Assembly (NCBI GenBank): GCA_902601785.1
Contig: CACKOH010000002.1
Span: forward strand, 1 to 64,000
Length of the DNA: 64,000 nt
Reading direction: 5' to 3'
Origin: an uncultured Pelagibacteraceae bacterium
GTDB taxonomy: Bacteria; Pseudomonadota; Alphaproteobacteria; Pelagibacterales; Pelagibacteraceae
Shown: positions 7,758 to 16,518 of the stretch, in pieces
Layout of the letters: each line of letters begins with the position of its first letter
Position numbering within the stretch: position 1 is the stretch's first letter
The notes under the pieces: generated by a model
What the model saw: the letters and a program-made list of their open reading frames with translations, nothing else
The model's database searches: none
What the model was told of the DNA's origin: nothing
Program-made: the position numbers and the translations under genes

Positions 7758-8839
7758 TGTATTTAATCATTACTAGATCTTTTCCACCTGAACTTGGTGG
7801 AATGCAAAGTTTGATGTGGGGTCTATCAAAAGAATTATCAAAAAACTTTATGATTAAAGTTTTTGCAGACTATACTGTAAATCATAAAAAATTCGATGAA
7901 CAGGCCTCTTTTTCAATTGAGAGAGTTGGAGGAATTAAACTCCTTAGAAAATATAGAAAAGCACAATTAGTAAATGAATTTATTAAATACAACAAGATAG
8001 AAGGAATAGTAGCTGATCACTGGAAAAGTTTAGAGCTTATTAAATCATCAAAAAAAAAGTTTTGCCTAATTCATAGTAAAGAAATTAATCATCCAAAAGG
8101 TTCAAGTTTAAACAAAAGAGTTTTAAATGTTTTAAATAATATTGAAAAAGTAATTGCTAATTCAGAATTTACAAAAAATTTAGCAATTAAGTGTGGTGTT
8201 AAAGAAAACAATATTGTTGTAATCAACCCTGGAATAGATCTAGCTAAAGAATTAGATAAAAAAACTATGAATAAAGTTGAAAGTTTACTTAAAGTAAAAA
8301 CACCTCGTTTAATTACGGTTTCAAGATTTGATAAAAGAAAAAATCATGAAAAAGTAATCATGGCTCTGAGAAACTTAAAACAAATTTATCCTGATATTGT
8401 TTATATTTGTGTGGGTTATGGAGAAGAAGAAGAAAATATTAAAAATCTTGTCAAAGAATTAGATTTAGAGGGTCAGGTTATGTTTTTTAAGGATATAACA
8501 AATGATTTAAAAAATGCTTTGATTGCAAAATCTAATGTATTTGTGATGCCTTCTATAATTTACAAAACATCAGTTGAAGGATTTGGAATTGCCTATGTGG
8601 AGGCTGCTCAATATGGAATTCCGTCAATTGGAGGAAAAGATGGTGGTGCAGCAGATGCAATTGAGCATGAAAAAACTGGTCTAATATGTGATGGAAATAA
8701 TTTAGATGATATTTACTCATCTATAAATACAGCTTTAGAAAATAAAAAATATTTAGAATTTGGAAAAAATGCAAAAGAATTTGTTACTAAATTCCAATGG
8801 TCTAAAATTATTGAAAATTATAAAAAAATTTTAAACTAA
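7757..8839 (+). CDS. Glycosyltransferase family 4
   Basis: A 360-aa GT-B protein. The N-terminal 'ITRSFPPELGGMQSLMWGL' holds the glycine-rich acceptor-side loop, 'TVSRFDKRKNHEKVIMALRNL' is the hinge region that binds nucleotide sugar, and 'VEGFGIAYVEAAQYGIPSIGG' is the E-x7-E retaining motif. Such enzymes add sugars to lipids or polysaccharides at the inner membrane surface. Donor and acceptor are not readable. The ATG overlaps the previous stop (TAATG), so translation is probably coupled. It converges with tctA and overlaps it by 4 nt. Confidence 0.88.
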   Translation: MYLIITRSFPPELGGMQSLMWGLSKELSKNFMIKVFADYTVNHKKFDEQASFSIERVGGIKLLRKYRKAQLVNEFIKYNKIEGIVADHWKSLELIKSSKKKFCLIHSKEINHPKGSSLNKRVLNVLNNIEKVIANSEFTKNLAIKCGVKENNIVVINPGIDLAKELDKKTMNKVESLLKVKTPRLITVSRFDKRKNHEKVIMALRNLKQIYPDIVYICVGYGEEEENIKNLVKELDLEGQVMFFKDITNDLKNALIAKSNVFVMPSIIYKTSVEGFGIAYVEAAQYGIPSIGGKDGGAADAIEHEKTGLICDGNNLDDIYSSINTALENKKYLEFGKNAKEFVTKFQWSKIIENYKKILN

Positions 8840-10335
8840 TTCTTCTTCACAAAAGTTTTATATATATGCCAAATTACAATAAATGCTGTTGTGAGCAAAA
8901 TACATAGAGTTAACGTTCTGTCCCATAAAAATTCCCATGAACCATTACTTAATAACAAAGATCTTCTTAAATTTTCTTCCATTAATCCTCCAAGCACAAA
9001 AGCTAAAATAAGAGGTGGCATAGGAAAGTCATATAAGCGCAAAAAAGTTGCAACAACTGCAATTCCAATCATTAAATAAATATCAAAATTATTAAACGAC
9101 ATTACGTAAATACCAGTAATTGAGAAAAATAAAATTAATGGTATTAAATAATTTTTTGGTACAGCAAGAATTCTAGCAATATAAGGAATTAACGGTAAAT
9201 TTAAGATTAATAAAATAACCATACCAATATACATTGACATAATAATTGACCAAAAAATTTCAGGGTTCGTCATATAAAGTCTTGGTCCTGGTTGAACACC
9301 AAATCCTAAGAGAGCGCCTAACATCACTGCTGTTGTTCCGCTTCCTGGAATTCCTAATGTTAGCATGGGCACAAATGAACCAGAGCACGCAGCATTATTT
9401 GCTGTTTCAGGTGCAGATAATCCATTTACACTCCCTTTTCCAAATTTTTGTTTTTCATCATCATTAACTAAATTTCTTTCCATGCCGTAAGCTAAAAATG
9501 AAGCAATTGTTGCCCCAGCCCCTGGCAAAACACCAATTAAAAATCCAATTACTGAAGATCGAGGAATTGTTTTATACATTTTTTTTCTATCTTCTTTATC
9601 AATTTTTATTGAACCTAATTCAGTTAAAGAAACTTGCTTTGCAGCAGCTGTTGGATCATTTCTTTTTAAAATAATTGTTAAGGCCTCACTCATTGCAAAT
9701 GTCGCCATTACAACTAAAACAAAACTTATGCCATCTGTTAAATTCATATTGTCAAATGTAAACCTTGTAATATCGGATAAACTATCTTGGCCAACTGACG
9801 CTAACATCAAACCAAGTACTACCATCATCATTGCCTTCAAAAACTGTCCTTTGGATGAAAATGCAGCTATTGCAGTTAGACCTAGTATCATTAAAGCAAA
9901 ATAATCTGGGGATCTAAATGATAAACTAACTTTAGATAAGCTTGGAGCCAAAAATAATAAATAAATTGCTGAAAACGTTCCTCCAGCAAATGAACTCCAT
10001 GCAGCAATAGCTAAAGCTTTTCCAGCTTTACCTTGTTGGGCCATTGGATAACCGTCAAAAGATGTTGCAACAGTACCTGGGACGCCTGGAGCATTTAATA
10101 ATATTGATGATGTCGACCCACCAAATACTGCTCCATAATAAACACCTGCCATTAAAATCAATCCTGTTGCAGGATCAAAACCATAAGTAATAGGTATCAT
10201 GAGAGCAATTGCAGTCATTGGACCAAGACCAGGTAGCATTCCTATAATTGTTCCAAAAAAACAACCAATCATTACCATGAATATATTTTGCAGTGTTAGT
10301 GCTGTTGATAGACCGATTAATATTCCCTCAATCAT
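8836..10335 (-). CDS. tctA: Tripartite tricarboxylate transporter, large permease TctA (system 1)
   Basis: The 499-aa protein has about 11-12 membrane segments and the TctA hallmark 'GTIIGMLPGLGPMTAIALMI' near residue 30, with a second 'IGFLIGVLPGAGATIASFLA' near residue 265. The loop 'NAPGVPGTVATSFDGYPMAQ' is also typical. TctA is the main channel-forming subunit of TTT importers for carboxylates. The gene overlaps tctB by 4 nt, and tctC lies upstream, giving the order tctC-tctB-tctA. The substrate is not known. A second set occurs 4 kb away. Confidence 0.95.
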   Translation of the reverse strand: MIEGILIGLSTALTLQNIFMVMIGCFFGTIIGMLPGLGPMTAIALMIPITYGFDPATGLILMAGVYYGAVFGGSTSSILLNAPGVPGTVATSFDGYPMAQQGKAGKALAIAAWSSFAGGTFSAIYLLFLAPSLSKVSLSFRSPDYFALMILGLTAIAAFSSKGQFLKAMMMVVLGLMLASVGQDSLSDITRFTFDNMNLTDGISFVLVVMATFAMSEALTIILKRNDPTAAAKQVSLTELGSIKIDKEDRKKMYKTIPRSSVIGFLIGVLPGAGATIASFLAYGMERNLVNDDEKQKFGKGSVNGLSAPETANNAACSGSFVPMLTLGIPGSGTTAVMLGALLGFGVQPGPRLYMTNPEIFWSIIMSMYIGMVILLILNLPLIPYIARILAVPKNYLIPLILFFSITGIYVMSFNNFDIYLMIGIAVVATFLRLYDFPMPPLILAFVLGGLMEENLRRSLLLSNGSWEFLWDRTLTLCILLTTAFIVIWHIYKTFVKKN

Positions 10336-10802
10336 CCCATCACTCCGATAAATTGTAAAAATGGATCTCTTAAATAAATCTCAAGCACGCCATGTAACAA
10401 ATACATAAACGCTGCTACAAAAGGGAAGGATAATAAAAACATTAATATCCAACGTCTTTCACCTAAAAAGTAATAAGAACCAAATAAAAAAAATGAAGTA
10501 GTTAAAAAATATCCAATTTTTAAAATTGTTGCTCCATAAATAATTGCAATAATAATTAATATTGCCGTTTTTTTATATTCTAAACTTTTATGTTCAACTT
10601 TAATGGTTTCTGGATCTGGTAAAATTAATTTTAAACCAGAAAAAAATAATCCTGCATAACCTAAGTAGATTGGAAATGTTTTTGCATTAAATGGTGCATT
10701 TTCATCAAATGCAAATACTTGAATTTGGTAAGCTGTATATAAATAGAATACTGAAAAAATAAAAAAGAGCAGTGATATAACTTTAGTAGTATTTATATTC
10801 AC
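10332..10802 (-). CDS. tctB: Tripartite tricarboxylate transporter, small permease TctB (system 1)
   Basis: A 156-aa protein with four predicted membrane helices and the usual TctB layout: a first helix after a short start, then the loop 'AKTFPIYLGYAGLFFSGLKL' and two closing helices. TctB proteins are poorly conserved, so placement between tctC and tctA carries most of the assignment. It overlaps tctA by 4 nt and lies 31 nt after tctC. Confidence 0.85.
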   Translation of the reverse strand: MNINTTKVISLLFFIFSVFYLYTAYQIQVFAFDENAPFNAKTFPIYLGYAGLFFSGLKLILPDPETIKVEHKSLEYKKTAILIIIAIIYGATILKIGYFLTTSFFLFGSYYFLGERRWILMFLLSFPFVAAFMYLLHGVLEIYLRDPFLQFIGVMG

Positions 10803-10820
10803 TGCTCTAATTTTAACTTA

Positions 10821-10837
10821 CTAATCTTAAAGACTAG
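10821..10837 (-). promoter_or_regulatory. Weak hairpin at the tctC/tctB junction (system 1)
   Basis: On the minus strand CTAGTCT-TTA-AGATTAG gives a 7-bp stem with one G-U pair. It overlaps the tctC stop codon. It is much weaker than the hairpins after the other binding-protein genes in the window and has no T tract. Confidence 0.3.
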
Positions 10838-11814
10838 ATAACTCCTAATTTTTTCATAAGAGCTGTCATTTCCTCAGTTTGTTTTTCTAAGAAAGAAACA
10901 AATTTACCCTCAGGATTATAAATATTTACCCAAGCGTTTCTTGCTCTAACAGCTTCCCATTCTGAAGTTTTTTGAACATCACCAAGCATTTTAGCAATTT
11001 TAGATTTATCAGAATTACTCATACCTGGAGGACCAAAAAATCCTCTCCAGTTTACAAATTGTACGTCATAACCTTGTTCTTTAAGAGTTGGCGCATCTGG
11101 AGCATCTGAAACTCTTGATGGAGCAGTTATACCAATAATTCTTACTTGGTCTCTTGCACCCATAAGTTCACCTAAACCTGTTGAGATAATTTGTGTCTCT
11201 CCAGATAAAAGTCCAGCTAATGCTTTTCCACCAGCATCATAAGGAATGTATGCTACAGCATTCGGATCTGCACCTGCGGCTTGAAAAGCTAATGCACCAA
11301 TTAAATGGTCCATACTTCCTCTTACCGATCCACCTGCCATTTTAATAGAGTTTGGATCTTTTTTATATGCATCGACAACATCTTTAAAGTTTTTGTATGG
11401 TGAGTTCTTAGCAACAGCTATTGCACCATAATCACCAATTACACCAGCAATTGGTACAACATCTTTGTAAGATAAAGTTCCGTTACCTTTAACGTAACCT
11501 TTGTGTCTTGTAATTGATCTTAATACTAATGGTGTAGATTGTACTAATACTGTATTCGCAGGTTTAGTATTAATCATATAAGCTAACGCTTTACCACCAC
11601 CACCACCTGACATATTTTCAAACGATGCGCTTTTTAACATTCCAGCTTTTGTTAAAGCTTCTCCAGTACCTCTAGCAGTTCCATCCCAACCACCACCAGC
11701 ACCACCACCTATCACAAAGTGAATTTTATCAATCGCAATTGAACTAGTTGTAGATGCTGAGAATAATAGGATCGCCGAAAATAATACTGAAACAATTTTT
11801 TTTATATTTCTCAT
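10834..11814 (-). CDS. tctC: TctC-family periplasmic binding protein (system 1)
   Basis: A 326-aa protein with an N-terminal signal peptide (hydrophobic core 'IVSVLFSAILLFSASTTSSI', cleavage probably near residue 27). 'KIHFVIGGGAGGGWDGTARG' is the first ligand loop and 'NMSGGGGGKALAYM' is the glycine-rich turn that marks Bug/TctC proteins. These capture carboxylates in the periplasm and hand them to TctAB. The gene heads the tctCBA operon and is divergent from an AbrB-family gene across 183 bp of promoter DNA. Confidence 0.93.
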   Translation of the reverse strand: MRNIKKIVSVLFSAILLFSASTTSSIAIDKIHFVIGGGAGGGWDGTARGTGEALTKAGMLKSASFENMSGGGGGKALAYMINTKPANTVLVQSTPLVLRSITRHKGYVKGNGTLSYKDVVPIAGVIGDYGAIAVAKNSPYKNFKDVVDAYKKDPNSIKMAGGSVRGSMDHLIGALAFQAAGADPNAVAYIPYDAGGKALAGLLSGETQIISTGLGELMGARDQVRIIGITAPSRVSDAPDAPTLKEQGYDVQFVNWRGFFGPPGMSNSDKSKIAKMLGDVQKTSEWEAVRARNAWVNIYNPEGKFVSFLEKQTEEMTALMKKLGVI

Positions 11815-11997
11815 TATATTCCTTTATATGTTATTTAAAGGTTAAATTAAATTACATTACCTTAGGTTATGCAACCTGTAATTTGTTAATACAACTTTCA
11901 GTAGAAATGATATTTTAAAAAAATATTGTTAGTAAACAATAGAAAAATTTTTTTTTAAATAACAAGTTTTGAATTTTTAATCTAATTAAAATTATTT
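11815..11997. promoter_or_regulatory. Divergent control region, tctC (system 1) and AbrB-family gene
   Basis: AT-rich 183-bp gap between two outward-facing genes, so it must hold promoters for both. Two short inverted repeats are seen: ATTAC...AGGTT-ATGC-AACCT-GTAAT at 11851-11882 and TATTGTT-AGTA-AACAATA at 11924-11941. Either could be an operator. No riboswitch was recognised. Confidence 0.4.
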
Positions 11998-13077
11998 ATG
12001 TTTGATTTTATTAACTTTAAAATTATTAAAAATTATTTTAGCTCGATCATTAAAAGCTATAAAGCAATAATTATAGGTCTGTTGGGAGGTTATTTAGGAA
12101 CAATAATTGGTCTGCCTTTACCTTGGTTGTTAGGTTCACTAGGTCTAAATCTATGTTTTGCTTTTACAACTTTTAAAATAGAGTTTCCCACAAAATTATT
12201 AAATCCTGTTTTTTTGATAGTAGGTATTATTCTGGGTGGAACCTTAAATGTATCACTACTTTATAAAATTCATTTGTGGGTTTTTTCATCTATTGCTATG
12301 ATTTTTTGTACAGTCCTAAGTACTATCTTGGCTGGATATTATTTTTTTAAGATTTGTAAATTTAGCAAATTTATTTCAGTGTTGGCTGCACTTCCTGGGG
12401 CATTTGTTCCGATTTCAGCAGCATTATTAGAATTTGGTAAAAGTGAAGATGACAAAAAAGTTCTAATCCCCCAAGCAACAAGAGTAATTTTTATTGTTAG
12501 TTTTGTTCCAATATTTTTCATTAACAATTTAGGTTTTTCAGAAATAACAGGTTACAATTTTTCTAATGTTTATGATTACAAGTACTTCTTAGAAATTATA
12601 TTTCTTTTATCTATTTGTTTTTTATTCGCAAATTTACTTAAAAAATTTAACATCCCCTCTCCTGCATTAATTGGTGCTATGGCTTTATCAGGATTATTTT
12701 ATACTTTTGAGATAATTGATGCTAGATTTCCAGATACATTTATAAATATTGCATTTGTCTTTTTGGGAACCGCACTAGGTACTAGATTAAATGGTTTAAA
12801 GTTAAATGAGTTATTCTACTTTATATTCCATGGATTAGTTGTTAGTACAATTTTAGTAATTGTTGCAATGACAACTGCTTATGTTTTAACTTATGCAGGT
12901 TTTGATTTTATTCCAACATTCTTAAGTTTTGCACCTGGGGGAATTCATGAAATGGTAGTTATAAGTGTAGCTTACAAAATTGATCCTATCTTTGTAAGTT
13001 ATCATCATTTTTTAAGAATATTTTTAATTGTAATATTTCTACCTCTTCTTTTATCAAAATTTCATCAAAATAATTAG
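11998..13077 (+). CDS. AbrB family membrane protein (ammonia-monooxygenase-annotated family)
   Basis: The 359-aa protein contains two similar membrane halves, each with an 'IGLPLPWLLGSLGLNL' type loop (first near residue 38, second 'FNIPSPALIGAMALSG' near residue 220) and an 'LPGAFVPISAALLEFG' or 'FAPGGIHEMVVISVAYK' segment. That is the duplicated AbrB membrane family. Despite names such as putative ammonia monooxygenase, the function is unsettled; a transporter is likely. It sits between two TTT transporter operons, facing away from system 1. No signal for an SD is visible before the ATG. Confidence 0.82.
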   Translation: MFDFINFKIIKNYFSSIIKSYKAIIIGLLGGYLGTIIGLPLPWLLGSLGLNLCFAFTTFKIEFPTKLLNPVFLIVGIILGGTLNVSLLYKIHLWVFSSIAMIFCTVLSTILAGYYFFKICKFSKFISVLAALPGAFVPISAALLEFGKSEDDKKVLIPQATRVIFIVSFVPIFFINNLGFSEITGYNFSNVYDYKYFLEIIFLLSICFLFANLLKKFNIPSPALIGAMALSGLFYTFEIIDARFPDTFINIAFVFLGTALGTRLNGLKLNELFYFIFHGLVVSTILVIVAMTTAYVLTYAGFDFIPTFLSFAPGGIHEMVVISVAYKIDPIFVSYHHFLRIFLIVIFLPLLLSKFHQNN

Positions 13078-13093
13078 TAACTATTTATTAAAT

Positions 13094-14518
13094 TTATTTA
13101 CTCAATAATTTACTAAGTAATTTAATATTTTTAACTTTATCTAAATTTTTAACTATGCTTATTATTTTTTTAGATTTATTTAATGGCCATTTAGCAAATT
13201 CTACACATCCCATAAATTTATCTGCCACTTCATCATACGTCATTGGAATTGCTGGGCTTCCTTTGCCAAAATCACCTCTTCCAGATATCTTTTTTCCATT
13301 TTTTAAATAGATATCAATAATTGTTGTCATTTTATCGTAACCAGCTGCCTCTGCTTTCTGATTTTTGTAAAAATTTATTTTTCTTAACATTCCTTGAACA
13401 TCAGGTTTATTTATTCTTTTGTCCTGATACTCAGGAATGTATGCTCTTCTCTCTGTCAACAAGATAGCCATAGAATATTCCATACTAAATTTAGCTTGAA
13501 ATTCATTTTTTGGTCTATGATGAATTAATGCATTCTGCATATTATGATTTGTTCCAACATCAACTTTAACAACTTGCTCTGGTTTAATGTCATATTTGTT
13601 AATTAATTCTAACATTTTTGTCATACCTGGATGAGTTAAAGATCCACATGGGTGAGGTTTAATTGATATCCCTGGTTTGCTAAAAGTCCATGGTCGACCT
13701 AATTTTCCTTTTATTGAATTTAAATCATACCCACCACCATGAGCTTGAAAAAAACCTCTGGGAGACTCTAAAATTTTATCAGTTGCTGACCATCCGTAAC
13801 CAACCAAATCACAAGCAACCACTCCACTTTCTGCTGCTCTCCCTGCATGCAAAGGTTTTGTCATTGTGCCAAAATTCTCTCTTAAGCCGGCACTCAATGA
13901 AGCTGCTACACCTAAAGACTTTTGAATTTTTTCAACATTAAATTTTCTTATTTTTGCTGCTGCAGCTGCGGAAGCTAGAGTTCCACAAGTTGCTGTTGAA
14001 TGAAACCCATGTTGATAGTGTCTAGGAGACATTGATTCTGAAACCTTACACTCTACATCAACACCTATAAGGTATGCATTTAGAAAATCTTTTCCACTAA
14101 TATTATTTATTTCACCCTCTGCAAAAGCACTTGGCAAACAAGGTGCTGTAGGGTGAGTTAGCAAACCATATACTCTATCTGAACCTACTGCCAATTGTGT
14201 ATCATCGTAATCATCAGAATGAATACCTACACCATTTGCTAGCGCCGCAAACTGACTGGGTACTTTCATTTTTGAACCAATTACAGTTGCTTTACCATTT
14301 GCTGAATTTTTTTTGATCTGTTTAAACAGATATTCACCAGTTCTTGCAACTGAGCCAGATAAAGCCAAACCAAATCCATCTAAAATATGCTTTTTAGCTA
14401 ACTCAACAACACTTGGAGGAATATTTTTAAATTTTGTTTTATAAACAAACTTTGAAACGTAACTAGTTAGTTCTTTACCTTTGGAACTATTTATATTTGG
14501 TGTATAAGCTTTTTTCAT
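13094..14518 (-). CDS. MmgE/PrpD family protein
   Basis: The 474-aa protein matches the MmgE/PrpD family (2-methylcitrate dehydratase, cis-aconitate decarboxylase, Bacillus MmgE). 'HILDGFGLALSGS' opens the helical domain, 'GVGIHSDDYDDTQ' near residue 95 carries the conserved Asp/His cluster, and 'GRAAESGVVACDLVGYG' and 'IKPHPCGSLTHPGM' are further family signatures. The ATG overlaps the tctA stop of system 2 by 4 nt, so the enzyme is translated with the transporter. A tricarboxylate or related acid could be imported and dehydrated, but the reaction is inference. Confidence 0.85.
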   Translation of the reverse strand: MKKAYTPNINSSKGKELTSYVSKFVYKTKFKNIPPSVVELAKKHILDGFGLALSGSVARTGEYLFKQIKKNSANGKATVIGSKMKVPSQFAALANGVGIHSDDYDDTQLAVGSDRVYGLLTHPTAPCLPSAFAEGEINNISGKDFLNAYLIGVDVECKVSESMSPRHYQHGFHSTATCGTLASAAAAAKIRKFNVEKIQKSLGVAASLSAGLRENFGTMTKPLHAGRAAESGVVACDLVGYGWSATDKILESPRGFFQAHGGGYDLNSIKGKLGRPWTFSKPGISIKPHPCGSLTHPGMTKMLELINKYDIKPEQVVKVDVGTNHNMQNALIHHRPKNEFQAKFSMEYSMAILLTERRAYIPEYQDKRINKPDVQGMLRKINFYKNQKAEAAGYDKMTTIIDIYLKNGKKISGRGDFGKGSPAIPMTYDEVADKFMGCVEFAKWPLNKSKKIISIVKNLDKVKNIKLLSKLLSK

Positions 14519-15993
14519 ATTCTTTTCCTTTCAGTAAAAAGATTTTTAATTGGTTTATAAAATAGACTTAAAAATGTAAGAATAAAAAATGTCATTGCAA
14601 TTGGTCTTGTAAAAAACATAAATAAATTTTGATCAAATATAATTATTGATTGTGCTAATGAATTTTCAACTAATTGACCAAGTACTATCCCCATTATTAT
14701 AGGTGCTGGTGAGAATCCAGCTCTTCTTAAAAAGAAACCAACTACACCTGATATTAACATAATATAAACATCTACCATCGATTGAGATAATCCATAAGAT
14801 CCAACCAAACAGAAAACAAACACTGAAGGCCATAAAAATCCTCTTGGTATTAACGAAATTCTCGAGAAAATTTTTGCACCAAGCAAACCAAAAATTAAAA
14901 ATATAAAGTTAGCTAATAGCATCCCATAAAAAATTGTATAAAGAAGATCAGGTTGTTGCTCAAACAAATAAGGACCAGCTCTTAATCCATGTATTTGAAA
15001 ACCTCCTAATATGACTGCAGTTGTTGCAGATCCTGGAATTCCTAATGCAAGGGTCGGTATCATTGCTCCACCAGTTGCTGAATTATTAGCTGCTTCAGGT
15101 GCTGCTACCCCCTCTATCTCACCTTTACCAAAATTGTCTTTATTTTTAGACCATCTTCTTGCTTCATTGTAGCCTATCATTGCACTAACGGTGCCTCCTT
15201 CGGCTGGAAGTATACCTATAAAAGTGCCTATACCTGTTGATCTTAATATTGTCTTTCCACAATTTTTAAATTCAGTTATTGATGGTAATTTTATCGCAGA
15301 AAATTTTATTCTTTCTAATAAAAGTTCACTCTTAGAAGCTTGAACAAAAATTTCAGACATCGCAAATAAACCTATTAAAACTGGTACAAAACTTACACCT
15401 TCGAATAATTCATCTATGCTAAATGTAAATCTTGAAATTCCAGTAGTTAAATGAACACCAATTGTTGCAACAAACAATCCAATCAAACCTCCAATTAGAT
15501 TTTTAACTGGAGATTTTGAGCTTATAGATGCTAGCATTGATAAGCCAAATATAGCTAACGCAAAATACTCAGGAGGACCAAATTTATATGCAATCTTAGC
15601 TAAAGTTGGTGCAAAAATAATTAAAACTATTAATGAAATGATCCCTCCAATTACACTGGAAACTGCAGCCATTCCTAATGCTTTACCTGCTTGACCATTT
15701 TGAGCCATTGGAAATCCATCAAAAGCTGTTGCTGCAGCTGGTGGAGCACCTGGAGCATTAATCAATATTGCTGTTATCGATCCACCAAATGTGCCTCCAC
15801 AATATAAAGCAGCCATTGCTGCAATTGCCTGATTAGGTTCCAAATATATGGTAAATGGTAATAATAAGGCTATTGCCATACCTGAACTTAATCCAGGTAA
15901 TGCTCCAATTAAAACTCCTACTATTGTAGATCCTAAAATTAGAAGAAATGTAGTTAAATCTAATATTAAAGTTATCTTGCTAATTAATTCCAT
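14515..15993 (-). CDS. tctA: Tripartite tricarboxylate transporter, large permease TctA (system 2)
   Basis: The 492-aa protein has the TctA signatures 'VGVLIGALPGLSSGMAIALL' near residue 28, 'NAPGAPPAAATAFDGFPMAQ' near residue 80 and 'GTFIGILPAEGGTVSAMIGY' near residue 255. It is a clear paralogue of the system 1 TctA but the two differ in the substrate-loop residues (PGLSSG against PGLGPM), suggesting a different ligand. Operon order is tctC-tctB-tctA-mmgE/prpD. It overlaps its downstream neighbour by 4 nt and abuts tctB. Confidence 0.95.
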   Translation of the reverse strand: MELISKITLILDLTTFLLILGSTIVGVLIGALPGLSSGMAIALLLPFTIYLEPNQAIAAMAALYCGGTFGGSITAILINAPGAPPAAATAFDGFPMAQNGQAGKALGMAAVSSVIGGIISLIVLIIFAPTLAKIAYKFGPPEYFALAIFGLSMLASISSKSPVKNLIGGLIGLFVATIGVHLTTGISRFTFSIDELFEGVSFVPVLIGLFAMSEIFVQASKSELLLERIKFSAIKLPSITEFKNCGKTILRSTGIGTFIGILPAEGGTVSAMIGYNEARRWSKNKDNFGKGEIEGVAAPEAANNSATGGAMIPTLALGIPGSATTAVILGGFQIHGLRAGPYLFEQQPDLLYTIFYGMLLANFIFLIFGLLGAKIFSRISLIPRGFLWPSVFVFCLVGSYGLSQSMVDVYIMLISGVVGFFLRRAGFSPAPIIMGIVLGQLVENSLAQSIIIFDQNLFMFFTRPIAMTFFILTFLSLFYKPIKNLFTERKRI

Positions 15994-16457
15994 TAATAAA
16001 AATTCCTCACTATAAAATCTTCCAATATTCCTTGTGGAAATTTAAGTTGCAATACAAGAGTAAAAAAAACAAATACAAAGACTGTCATTCCAATTGAATA
16101 TAAAAGAACAAAAAATTTATCTTTCCTTTGCCAAAGCAATGGAGTTACGAATGTAAATATTAAAATTGTTAAAAAAAAACCTAATTTATCAGCTATTAAA
16201 ATAATAAATAATATAAATCCAAATGTAATAAAAGCATTGGTTTTGATGATTTCTTTTTTTTCCTCTACTAATTTTTTATTTTGATAAATTTGAAATAAAC
16301 TTAGAAATATTATAAGAGTAAATATCAATCTAGGCATCATAGTGGGTTGCATACCTTGAGCTAAAATTTCTGGTACTTCATCAAATGAAAAAGTATAGAT
16401 ATACAATAATATAGTGATGGTAATTATTACCGACAAAATTTTTATATCTTTTATCAT
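15993..16457 (-). CDS. tctB: Tripartite tricarboxylate transporter, small permease TctB (system 2)
   Basis: A 154-aa membrane protein with four hydrophobic stretches and the loop 'AQGMQPTMMPRLIFTLIIFL' that corresponds to the P-x-F/L loop of TctB. It shares one base with the start of tctA (TAATG type junction). Its position after tctC and a terminator-like hairpin fits a transporter operon in which the binding protein is made in excess. Confidence 0.85.
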   Translation of the reverse strand: MIKDIKILSVIITITILLYIYTFSFDEVPEILAQGMQPTMMPRLIFTLIIFLSLFQIYQNKKLVEEKKEIIKTNAFITFGFILFIILIADKLGFFLTILIFTFVTPLLWQRKDKFFVLLYSIGMTVFVFVFFTLVLQLKFPQGILEDFIVRNFY

Positions 16458-16470
16458 CTAATGAAATCTT

Positions 16471-16502
16471 AAAAAAAGGGGGAACAATCATGTTCCCCCT
16501 TT
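16471..16502 (-). terminator. Terminator-like hairpin after tctC (system 2)
   Basis: On the minus strand AAAGGGGGAACA-TGAT-TGTTCCCCCTTT forms a 12-bp stem with a 4-nt loop, directly followed by a total run of seven or more T. This is a classical intrinsic terminator. It lies between tctC and tctB, so it should work as a partial terminator that lets some transcripts run on into tctBA and mmgE. Confidence 0.9.
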
Positions 16503-16518
16503 ATATAACTTTAATTAA

